This document shows, in pieces, positions 55,817 to 64,000 of a stretch of 64,000 nucleotides of DNA; the stretch's first letter is position 1, and every line of letters starts with the position of its first letter. Under the pieces are notes generated by a model. The model had not been told where the DNA came from. It did not search any database and saw only the letters and a list, made by a program, of their open reading frames with translations. The stretch covers positions 216,673,300 to 216,737,299 of the forward strand of contig NC_080540.1 in NCBI RefSeq assembly GCF_028640845.1, read 5' to 3'. The stretch comes from Ahaetulla prasina. Taxonomy: Eukaryota; Chordata; Lepidosauria; Squamata; Colubridae. A program made the position numbers and the translations under genes.

Positions 55817-55997
55817 ATGCAAGAAAACAGTAAAGCTCAGAGAACACCAAGGACCTCTCATTTCAACCCTGAGGCTACATATATTCTCCTTTATAGGTGT
55901 TTCTAGGTTGCTTCTGTGGGAAGGGGTTTCTGCTTTCCTTTTATGTTGCAAGGGTGTCATCCCTATGAGATGAATCAGACATAGAAACCAGAGAAAG

Positions 55998-56000
<3 letters not shown>

Positions 56001-56082
<82 letters not shown>
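56001..56082. repeat. (AT)n microsatellite, 82 bp
   Basis: Pure AT dinucleotide tract directly abutting the 3' end of the Penelope-like copy A (gaggttttcacgg at 56083). Confidence 0.97.
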
Positions 56083-56085
<3 letters not shown>

Positions 56086-56896
56086 GTTTTCACGGTGTTT
56101 GTATATAGGTCTTTGGTTGTTCGGGTTTTCTCCGTGTAAGATTGGAAGTGTCTTGGCGACGCTTCGACGAAGTCTCATTCGTCATCTTCAGGCTTCAGCC
56201 GTGCTTCTGGGAGCAATGTGTGATCGCAGCTGTTTCTTCCTTTTAACTGCTAGTGGGGGTTTGAACTGATTGGGTGGGAGCTTGGCTGTGCTCTGATTGG
56301 ATGGGGGGTTTTCTGTGCTCTGGTTGGCTGGGGGTGTGTCATGTGTTGGTGGGGGCTTGGTTGTGCTCAGTCTAGTCTGTGCTGCAGGGGGATTTGAGCT
56401 GGTGAGCTGCATAGCTGTTGTTTGGCTTTGTGGTCGTGCTACATCTTCATAGTGGGTGTCAGTCTGCTGCATGAATGGATTGGAGGGGTTTGAAATGGCT
56501 AATGTTGCAGCTGCGGTCTGGCTTCTGGTCCTTGGTCGTGCTTCATGATCAGTGTGGGTTTGGGTCTGCTTTCTGGGTGGATGTGCGGTGGTGACATCCT
56601 GTGTGGACCTTGTGAGTGTGGGTCTGGTGTCATTCCTCGTGTTAGGGACTCGTTTGTCAATAAGGGCGGGTTTCCAAATGGCTGGTAGGCGGGAGGTGTC
56701 ATCTCGTTTGTTCATGCTGTGTGGGCGTTTTTCTATCTCAATGGCTTCTCTGATTATTCTGTTGTTAAAGTGTTCAGTTTTGGCAATAGTTCTGGTCTTT
56801 TTAAAGTCAATATCATGTCCTGTGACTTTAAAGTGTTGGACCAGGGAAGAAGTTGGTTCCTCTTTTTTGAATGAGTTCTTGTGTTCTTCAATGCAT
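56083..56896 (-). mobile_element. Penelope-like element, 5'-truncated copy A
   Basis: On the minus strand the sequence (56896 down to 56190) encodes the end of a polyprotein. EEHKNSFKKEEPTSSLVQHF, TGHDIDFKKTRTIAKTEHFN, REAIEIEKRPHSMNKRD and LPAIWKPALIDKR match the C-terminal part of the GIY-YIG endonuclease domain of Penelope-like elements. A long Thr/Pro/Gln-rich tail follows, then a 3' UTR with a hammerhead-like motif. The RT is missing. Forms an inverted pair with copy B. Confidence 0.75.
56158..56191 (-). ncRNA. hammerhead-like motif, copy A
   Basis: Minus strand: CTGAAGA, T, stem GACGAA/TTCGTC, then GAAGCGTC. A single change (GAAAC to GAAGC) breaks the core. Confidence 0.45.
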
Positions 56897-57485
56897 GCCC
56901 TTATTGACAAACGAGTCCCTAACACGAGGAATGACACCAGACCCACACTCACAAGGTCCACACAGGATGTCACCACCGCACATCCACCCAGAAAGCAGAC
57001 CCAAACCCACACTGATCATGAAGCACGACCAAGGACCAGAAGCCAGACCGCAGCTGCAACATTAGCCATTTCAAACCCCTCCAATCCATTCATGCAGCAG
57101 ACTGACACCCACTATGAAGATGTAGCACGACCACAAAGCCAAACAACAGCTATGCAGCTCACCAGCTCAAATCCCCCTGCAGCACAGACTAGACTGAGCA
57201 CAACCAAGCCCCCACCAACACATGACACACCACCAGCCTACGAGAGCCCAGAAAACCCCCCAACCAATCAGAGCACAGCCAAGCTCCCACCCAATCAGTT
57301 CAAACTCCCACTAGCAGTTAAAAGGAAGAAACAGCTGCGATCACACATTGCTCCCAGAAGCACGAAGCTGAAGCCTGAAGATGACGAATGAGACTTCGTC
57401 GAAACGTCGCCAAGACACTTCCAATCTTACACGGGAGAAAACCCGAACAACCAAAGACCTATATACAAACACCCGTGAAAACCTC
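56897..57485 (+). mobile_element. Penelope-like element, 5'-truncated copy B
   Basis: Inverted copy of 56083-56667, beginning in the codons ALIDKRVPNTRNDTRPTLTR. The frame is open to LKPEDDE and a TGA at about 57389-57391. The 3' UTR (cgccaagacacttccaatct, gaaaacccgaacaaccaaag) ends at gaaaacctc next to a (AT)n tract. The 229-bp region between A and B is the part of A that B lacks. Confidence 0.75.
57375..57408 (+). ncRNA. hammerhead-like motif, copy B
   Basis: CTGAAGA, one extra T, perfect 6-bp stem GACGAA/TTCGTC with loop TGAGAC, then GAAAC and GTC (possible cleavage triplet). The best preserved core in this cluster; an equal copy lies at 57972-58005. Confidence 0.5.
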
Positions 57486-57494
57486 AGAAAACAA

Positions 57495-57516
57495 ATATAT
57501 ATATATATATATATAT
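57495..57516. repeat. (AT)n microsatellite between inverted pairs
   Basis: Eleven AT units separate the 3' end of copy B from the 3' end of copy C. Confidence 0.95.
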
Positions 57517-57517
57517 T

Positions 57518-57789
57518 CTGAGGTTTTCGCGAGTGTTTGTATGTAGGTCTTTGGTTATTCGGGTTTTCTCCCGCGTAAAATTGGAAGTGTCTTGGCGACG
57601 TTTCGACAAAGTCTCATTCGTCATCTTCAGGCTTCAGCTTCGTGCTTCTGGGAGCAATGTGTGACTGCAGCTGTTTCTTCCTTTTTAACTGCTAGTGGGG
57701 GTTTGAACTGATTGGATGGGAGCTTGGCTGTGATCTGATTGGATGGGGTTTTTTGTTTTTTTGTGCTCTGATTGGCTGGGGGTGTGTCC
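57518..57789 (-). mobile_element. Penelope-like element 3' end, copy C
   Basis: Reverse copy carrying only the last codons (VKRKKQL...-like) and the 3' UTR with a hammerhead-like motif at 57597-57630 (stem GACGAA/TTTGTC, GAAAC, GTC). It ends at ggtgtgtcc, exactly where copy D starts. Confidence 0.75.
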
Positions 57790-57818
57790 CCCACCCAACC
57801 CCCGCCCCCACCCAAACA

Positions 57819-58056
57819 GGACACACCCCCAGCCAATCAGAGCACAAAACAAAAACCCCATCCAATCAGATCACAGCCAAGCTCCCACCCAATCAGTTCA
57901 AACCCCACTAGCAGTTAAAAGGAAGAAACAGCTGCAGTCACACATTGCTCCCAGAAGCACGAAGCTGAAGCCTGAAGATGACGAATGAGACTTCGTCGAA
58001 ACGTCGCCAAGACACTTCCAATTTTACGCGCGAGAAAACCCGAATAACCAAAGACC

Positions 58057-58060
<4 letters not shown>
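57819..58060 (+). mobile_element. Penelope-like element 3' end, copy D
   Basis: Inverted copy of C, with a 29-nt C-rich spacer between them. It carries the end of the frame (KRKKQLQSHIAPRSTKLKPE then DDE) and the hammerhead-like motif, and stops at agacctaca where the (TA)n tract begins. Confidence 0.75.
57972..58005 (+). ncRNA. hammerhead-like motif, copy D
   Basis: Same core as copy B without changes: CTGAAGA, T, GACGAA/TTCGTC stem, GAAAC, GTC. Confidence 0.5.

Positions 58061-58122
<62 letters not shown>
58061..58122. repeat. (TA)n microsatellite, 62 bp
   Basis: Directly follows the truncated 3' end of copy D. Confidence 0.97.
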
Positions 58123-58130
<8 letters not shown>

Positions 58131-58152
58131 TAAACATATAAAATTGACACCA

Positions 58153-58288
58153 ACACACGACAGGACCTCGAACTCGGAACCAGACCAGAGCCCAAAATGC
58201 TACTTCCCACACAAACATCCACACATGACAAGACCTTGAACTCGGAACCAGACCAGGCCCCAAAATACTACTCCCCATACAAACATCA
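58153..58288 (+). repeat. 68-bp tandem repeat, two units
   Basis: Units start at about 58153 and 58221, each with gaactcggaaccagaccag and ccaaaat.ctact. They differ at about ten sites. They may belong to the neighbouring Penelope-like sequence. Confidence 0.75.
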
Positions 58289-58485
58289 ACCCCATTAACC
58301 AATTAGCAACACAGCCAACCAATCAGCTTGCAATTCAAAAAACACCCCCCCACCACCAGTATTTATAGAGAAACAGCAGTTAAAATCCAGAATGAGCCAG
58401 TTTTTCTAATGGCTTCTGGCAGCCATCTTCAAGATCATCTCCATGGCTCCCTTCCTGTTTATGTATGTGTTTGTCTATATGTAAG

Positions 58486-58796
58486 CAGGGGTGGGCCTCA
58501 AAAATTTTAGCAAGTGGTTTTGTGCCTGGTTGCTGGGTGAGCGTGGCCTAGTCGGCCTCCTGCACCACGGGTGTGCGTGTGTGTTTTTGCCCTCCCCATG
58601 CTCCGGAGGCTCTCTGGAGGATGGAAAGAGGCCTGCACTTACCTGCATCCAAAACGGGTCGTGTGGGGACTCCTGGAAGGGGAGGGAAGGGGTGGAGGGG
58701 CCAGCCAGGAGTCAGATTTGGGGGTTCTCCAAACTGCACAGAATCTTAGCTAGAGGTTCTCCCGAACCCCTGAAAACCCCGAGCAACCGACCCTTG
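58486..58796 (+). mobile_element. hAT MITE, 311 bp
   Basis: caggggtgggcctcaaaaat ... gcaaccgacccttg with a perfect 8-bp TSD tatgtaag (58478-58485, 58797-58804). GC-rich interior related to that of 27191-27819 (tccaaaacgggtcgtgtgg). Confidence 0.9.
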
Positions 58797-59887
58797 TATG
58801 TAAGTTCTTGGAAGTTGTGATGGAATGCATGGATGATCTTGGGGAACAAGAGGAATAGATGCTGCTTAGGAAACAACCAGACAGGAGAGAGACAGTAGCA
58901 ATAGTTTCCTTTTACAACATAACTCCAAAAAGATGGCACCTAAGTCCATCGCCATGCTACCTACATGATCGACATAAGATCAAACAGTTCTTCCAACAGG
59001 GATGTATGCTTTTTTAAATAAGTAATTCTCCTATGAGTTATCATCAGGGATATTTCCTTTTAAAAAAAAGTGGGGGAGGATACAGATCTGAGTGGATTAA
59101 AGGTTTTCTTTCATTGTTCTACCTCTATTGTTTCATATTGTTCAGCTTTCCAAACTTTGGGAGATTCCAAGTCATTCAAATATTTTGCTGTCAGAAGCAG
59201 ATGCATTTTGCATGCCAAGCCTTTCTGTAAAGGCCTCCATCCCAAATCAAAATCTCAAATTGCCTCAATTGTCCAGTTCCTTGTTTCTTTATATTTGCCT
59301 CCTTTAAGAGAGACAGCAGATGGCATATCTGGAATCAGAAGTTACTTTCTAGTTCAGCAGTTGAAACTCGTCCTCCCCAAAGCTAGACCAGATTGGTAAG
59401 AATACCTTTTATTGAAAATGTGGTTAAGTTCATTAAAAGAGTCAAAGGAGAGTGAGATAGAGAAAAGTTTATAGAAGAAAGTAGAAAGAGGCTGGCATCT
59501 AACTTTCTGTTACAACCATTATTTTTTATATATAGCTATTTCTTTGTGAAATGGACCTTAGCCTAGGTAATAAAACAGTTTCTTCTGAATGACTTGGAAA
59601 ATGTTGCTGTATTGCTATTTCTGTTTATCGCATTCAGGAGCAGATTGGAGATCAGGACAAGACAATGGTACCCAATTGCAGTTTTGATTGATTGCTTATG
59701 GCAATTACTCCAAATAATAGTTTTGTCTTAAACTTGTAGCAGAGCTGGAAGCAAAATTAAACTGAAGGAATGCTTGCCAGCATCCCCACATTTGCATTAT
59801 TCCCAATTTCCTATTGAAACTGGCTTTTTTATTGTAATCCTATGTAATATTTGCTGGTATTACAAATATATATCAAGCAGATGATGA
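58797..59887. other. unassigned spacer
   Basis: Unique-looking sequence; no gene recognised. Confidence 0.4.
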
Positions 59888-60020
59888 TGATGATGATAGA
59901 ACAGAATAGAATAGAATAGAATTTTTTATTGGCCAAATGTGATTGGACACACAAGGAATTTGTCTTTGGTGCATATGCTCTCGGTGTACATAAAAGAAAA
60001 GATACGTTCATCAAGGTGAT
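59888..60020 (-). mobile_element. snake-type LINE 3' tail with (AGAAT)n
   Basis: Reverse of the 30330-30552 tail: agaatagaatagaat, then attttttattggccaaatgt and gtgattggacacacaaggaa. The adjacent 60021-60250 (gatgtaaactgttccaaggg) may be more of the same element. Confidence 0.8.
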
Positions 60021-60249
60021 GATGAAGATGATGATGGTCACACAGTCATCCAGATGCTTAAGCTGGATTTGGCCATTTTTTAATCGACCTATCAAATCCT
60101 TCCCAGGGATCTGGGGTGGACAAATGTTGTTTGATGGTGTGAAAGGTATTGCCGCAGGATGTAAACTGTTCCAAGGGAAGCTGCCTTTTGCAATTGACCG
60201 GTGGTGATTTTTGTCAGTTCTGTTGGTTTTCAAGTGGTGCACAGTGATG

Positions 60250-60680
60250 GTTATTATTATTCAATGAGGCATGCCCGCCTGAATTTGTTCAGGTAGAGTG
60301 GGTGTGCTCCAAGTTCCTTCAATTACACAGTACTCTCTTGTAGGTCAAAGGAAGTGTGCCTTCTCTGTCTGTCATGGTCTCAATGCTCCCGAATATCTTC
60401 CCCCAGAGATAGAGACAGCATCTAATCTCCTGAGGTTCCAAACATCCTATAAGATCCCTCTTTCTCAACCTTGGGGTTAATTGTGATTGTTATATATTGG
60501 TAGGGCCATTATTATGTGTTTTGTACTGTTTATTATTCTACCTGTTTTAGTCCAGGCCACCTGTTTACATGGGTTTAATGGTTTTAATTATTTTTACTAG
60601 GTTTTTTGATGGGATTTTATAAGCTGCCCATAGTCTTCAGGAATGGGAATCCATAACAAATCTATTAAATTAAATTGGAT
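60250..60680 (+). mobile_element. L2-type LINE ORF2 C-terminus and 3' tail, degenerate
   Basis: GQRKCAFSVCHGLNAPEYLP then PEIETASNLLRFQTSYKI is the L2 ORF2 C-terminal text. The 3' tail (agctgcccatagtcttcagg, gaatggg) is a decayed form of the ccgccctgagtcc hairpin tail at 21350 and 24292. Confidence 0.7.
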
Positions 60681-62108
60681 TACATTAATTTATTTGAGGG
60701 CTCGTGTTCTTTTCCTCAGTGTGGGTCCCTTAGTGTTGAATGAATGGGAAGAAAATGAGAAAAGGAAGAAATGAAAAAAAAATGATTATATTGTAAAAAG
60801 AAAGGCTGTACTAAATGCATTAGGTAAATATTGAAATCCTGAATGAACATGTAGCTAATTTGCCTCTTAAAAATTTATAGAATGATCATTCAGGGGCTAA
60901 GCTTTTACATAATTAAGTGAAGCAATTTAAATTTAAATTTTCTACCAAGAGAGAAAATTATGACCAATTTCACATATTTGATGTTTCTTTCTTTTCTTTT
61001 CTTTTCTTAAGCCCACAGGGTACATGAACTTACTAGCATTTCAATACTTGCACGATCTTGGCAATTCAATAAACTACTAACTCAATTTCCATACCACTTG
61101 AGGAATATTTGGTTCATGCAATCCGTTTTTCTATGGACCATGCTCCAATATGCCATGATAACTAAAGAATGAGCTAAAGCAACTCTGGGAATTTTATGGT
61201 CCCCAGGCCACCTCCAGCCCTTTGGCTGTCCCTATGTGGATTGCTTTTATTTTTAAGATGATGGCTATTTTTTCCCCCCAATTTACTTTTGCGAGTGTAT
61301 GTAGGCATGCCTATGAACCGTATAAGCCCCTATAGGTTTGGCCCTCCACAATAATTTCAGTTTTCATGTGGCCTCTTGGTGAAATGAATTGCCCATTCCT
61401 GGGTTAAAGCTCCTGAATCAACTTTAAGACCCTCAAGGAAGGGTTCCAGATAAACCCAACCCATGATTCCGATAGCCAAACTGAATCAATTTTCTAAACT
61501 GATTTGGATAATCCAATGGAATTGATCTCCTGAATCGAAGCAGGGATTTGAATTGGGTTCCCGTATATATCCACAGCCCTAGTAATTAAAAAGTTAGGGG
61601 AGACTAGATTGTATAGGACAAAGGAAGGCAACAGACAAGAGAAGAAAGAAATATCTGCAGTCCAATGCGTCTCACAGCCTTTTTCTTGTGGGGAAATATA
61701 GGAAGGGAAGCAGTTTAGGTATGTCTGATGCCTTGAACTGGCCTCACACACATGAAATATACAAGATATATAAATAATTGATATTATTGATATATCTCAT
61801 TCGATATTTCTGTATTGACTAACAACACAGTATCTCGGCTAAAATTCTTTCTTCACAAATATGTGAAAGCTGTTGACAGAAATCAACTAGGGCAAATTAA
61901 AACTACATCAGAATGACAACAAATACACAATGACCTTGTGATGCAAATCCCTGACTTTCATACTTGTGTCTTGGTTCAAGTAAGGAAGTCATGGCTTTGG
62001 TGTAATGATGTTATGCTACACTTTTATTATTGGCCCATCCCACAAAATAAGATTTTTTCTGAATCTGAGCCTTTATTATTTGTATCAATTTTTCTTGCAT
62101 TGCATTTA
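60681..62108. other. spacer with unclassified dispersed repeat
   Basis: 61480-61700 (gaatcaattttctaaactga, atttgaattgggttcccgta, cacagccctagtaattaaaa) resembles 38345-38560. The remainder is unique-looking. Confidence 0.4.
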
Positions 62109-62512
62109 ATCCTGGTTCTAGTTCTGGTTCCGGTTCCGGTTCCGGTTCCAGTTCTGGTTCCAGTTCTGGTTCTGGTTCCAGTTCCAGTTCTGGTTCTGGT
62201 CCTGGTTCTAATTCTACTTCTTGTTCTGGTCCTGGTTCCAGTTCCTGTTTGATCCTGGTTCTGGATCTGATTTCACTTCTGGTGAAGTGAAACCAGTGAT
62301 TTCTGGTTTCACTTCTGGTTCCGGTTCCTAGTCCTGGTCCTGCTTCCAGTTCCAGTTCTAGTTCCAGTTCCAATTCTGGTTCTGGATTTGATTCTGGTTT
62401 CACTTTCAGTTCCAGTTCTGGTTCCGGTCCCAGTCTGGTTCCGGTTCCAGTTTAGTTCCAGTTCTAATTCTAGTCCTGGTTCCAGTTCCACTTCCAGTTC
62501 CAGTATCAATTC
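62109..62512. repeat. (TGGTTC/CGGTTC)n hexanucleotide minisatellite
   Basis: About 65 imperfect hexamers of the form (C/T)(T/C)(G/A)GTT(C) with ccggtt, ctggtt and ccagtt variants. The period is a multiple of three, so frames on both strands stay open (Leu-Val-Pro and Glu-Leu repeats); these are not genes. A small inverted stretch (ttcacttctggtgaagtgaa) lies at 62272-62291. Confidence 0.92.
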
Positions 62513-63099
62513 TGTCTCTCTGCCTCTCTCTGCCTCTCTCTCCATTCACTATTACAGATATTTGTGTGCATCTGTCTTATGTCTGTCTTTGCGCCCCACA
62601 ACTGTTCTACTAAAATAACATAAAACTTCCTGGTAGCTAGACCACTTTCTATTAAATCAGTATTTAGTGCCAGCCAGGACCATTATTGGAACCATTTGCA
62701 AAGTAGCAAATCTTGCATGGCAGCCATTTGTGAGTGAATTCATTGCATGCTCTCAAAATTCCAGATGTATATCTTCCTAGAAAAATTGCCAACCTCCAGA
62801 ATTTCTAAAAGCAAGTCTGGCAATGTGTCAAAGGGAAAAGACATGATGGAATGAAAGAAAGCGATCTGTACAGTGAACTGGATGCATGCCATGCCGTGTA
62901 CAAAGTACTGAAATAAAAAAGAGTCATGGATAATTACAATTCTGCTTTACCAAACCGTTCCCAATAATTCAAAATGCCAACATCCAGGGAGAAATTCGAT
63001 GAGAATTTTCATAGGCCTTCCTGCAAAGCTTTTCTTTTCTACAATCAGAACTATAATGTCCACCATCAATATATGAATTGATTCATATTCATTCAATTC
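62513..63099. other. unassigned spacer
   Basis: No feature recognised. Confidence 0.4.
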
Positions 63100-63396
63100 G
63101 TCATCACGACTATAACTTTGTTGTTTGTATCTTATTATTCATGTTTATTGCTTCTATTAGTATCCTATTATGATTATGTTGATTGCTTTTATTTAGTATC
63201 CTATGACTATTACTGAGTGTTGTATCTTATGATTTATGATGATTGTCTTTTATGATTATGTTCATGATTATCACTTGTATGTACACTGAGAGTTTATTCA
63301 CCAGAGACAAATTCCTGGTGTCCTCAAACTTGGCCAATAAAGAATTCTATTCTATTCTATTCTATTCTATTCTATTCTATTCTATTCTATTCTATT
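63100..63396 (+). mobile_element. snake-type LINE 3' UTR with (ATTCT)n
   Basis: A longer stretch of the same 3' UTR as 30330-30552 (ttgtatcttatgatttatga; tgtacactgagagtttattc; aacttggccaataaagaatt), ending in (ATTCT)n at 63342-63396. Confidence 0.85.
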
Positions 63397-64000
63397 CATA
63401 ACCTGCAAAATCTGGATACAATTGATTTCACCCATTTTGTTCCTCTCTTTTTCTCTTAAAAGAAAAATGAGAAGGAAAGAGAGACTCAAAATATAAAAAG
63501 TTGCAATAAAGAGAACATAATATCCTAAAGAAAAGATATGGGAAATTCTTAGATTATTGAAGATATTTGTTAAATGGATAAAACTTTGACCAGAAATATC
63601 TATTTTGAAGGAATCCATAGAACAGGAAAGAGTGAGAACTTCATTGTGACAATAAGCAACTTATTCTTCCCTTTTAAATAGCAGTGGTAAATTCTTTGGT
63701 ATCTGTATCACAACTAAGAAAAATGTGAGTTATCACTATAGCTTCCAAGAATGCCTAAGAAATATTGTTAATGGCCACATGAATTTAAGCATGATCTACA
63801 TTTAAAAAGACAATGAATTTCTCCATAAGTGATTGCCTATGAGTGCTACTTTATTCAGGTTGACCTGGAAGAACTTGGCATGTTCTCAGAATTGGAAATG
63901 GCATTTAATTATGTCTTGCTTCTTTTTTCATTGCTCAGATGAGCTGGATCTCCACAACTAGAGAGAGATATTCATCATGAAAATGCATACTTTTTTTAAA
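63397..64000. other. unassigned spacer to the window end
   Basis: AT-rich unique-looking sequence; no gene recognised. Confidence 0.4.

Larger units (their letters stand above)
55667..55855. mobile_element. inverted pair of Penelope-like element ends
   Basis: The arms 55667-55752 and 55779-55855 are inverted copies. The inner 35 nt (55718-55752 / 55779-55813) are perfect, the outer part has one 8-9 nt insertion, and the spacer is 26 nt. Each arm carries a CTGATGA...GAAAC hammerhead-like core followed by gcaagaaaaca and ctcagag text common in vertebrate repeats. No coding part. Confidence 0.65.

Noticed and set aside
56188..57391. Two long overlapping open frames on opposite strands (274 and 279 codons) as host genes
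   Set aside because: They arise because the region is a palindrome of two Penelope-like copies. Their N-terminal parts are antisense readings of the element; only the GIY-YIG C-terminal and tail portions reflect real element coding.
62011..62545. Glu/Leu-rich and Leu/Val/Pro-rich open frames up to 130 codons
   Set aside because: Produced by a hexanucleotide repeat whose period is a multiple of three; all composition comes from the repeat.

Overview
The window reads as vertebrate intergenic or intronic DNA from a squamate reptile, most probably a snake. It is AT-rich and full of microsatellites. Its repeats include Bov-B, CR1, L2 and L1 LINEs, Sauria-type tRNA SINEs, a SPIN-type hAT transposon, and LINE 3' tails of the form ...GGCCAATAAA(A)AATTCTATTCT that run into (ATTCT)n, a combination described for snakes. 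I found no convincing host protein-coding exon, no host RNA gene and no CRISPR array. All long open frames belong to transposable elements or to simple repeats.

Layout. 0-14 kb holds CR1 fragments, SINEs, a SPIN element (3930-4469), several non-autonomous hAT elements with perfect 8-bp target-site duplications (TSDs), and a solo LTR (12036-12553). 10.0-12.0 kb is non-repetitive. 14301-18858 is a complete young Ty3/gypsy LTR retrotransposon: identical 178-bp LTRs, 5-bp TSD, gag-protease-RT-RNase H-integrase, with the frame broken inside RT. 18.9-29 kb has L2 relics, an internally deleted GC-rich LINE inside a MITE inside a CR1 (22.7-24.5 kb), and two more solo LTRs, one sitting in the TSD of a hAT that itself contains a MITE. 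29-43 kb holds LINE tails, SINEs, a minus-strand LINE (35809-37490) and a Bov-B relic. 43372-46230 is the best preserved LINE, with endonuclease and RT in one frame apart from a single stop. 51108-54453 is a 1.67-kb direct tandem duplication. 55.65-58.13 kb is an unusual cluster of Penelope-like element ends in head-to-head inverted pairs, punctuated by (AT)n tracts and carrying hammerhead-ribozyme-like cores. 58-64 kb has further hAT, L2 and LINE-tail fragments and a GGTTCN hexanucleotide minisatellite.

The window has no operon-like organisation. What links the features is nesting: hAT elements inside SINEs, LTRs inside hATs, LINEs inside MITEs. The most interesting items are the Penelope-like palindromes with hammerhead-like motifs, the recent but frame-broken gypsy element, the reading frame kept open in three solo LTRs, and the recent tandem duplication. 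Family names rest on recognising motifs by eye; no database search was possible.
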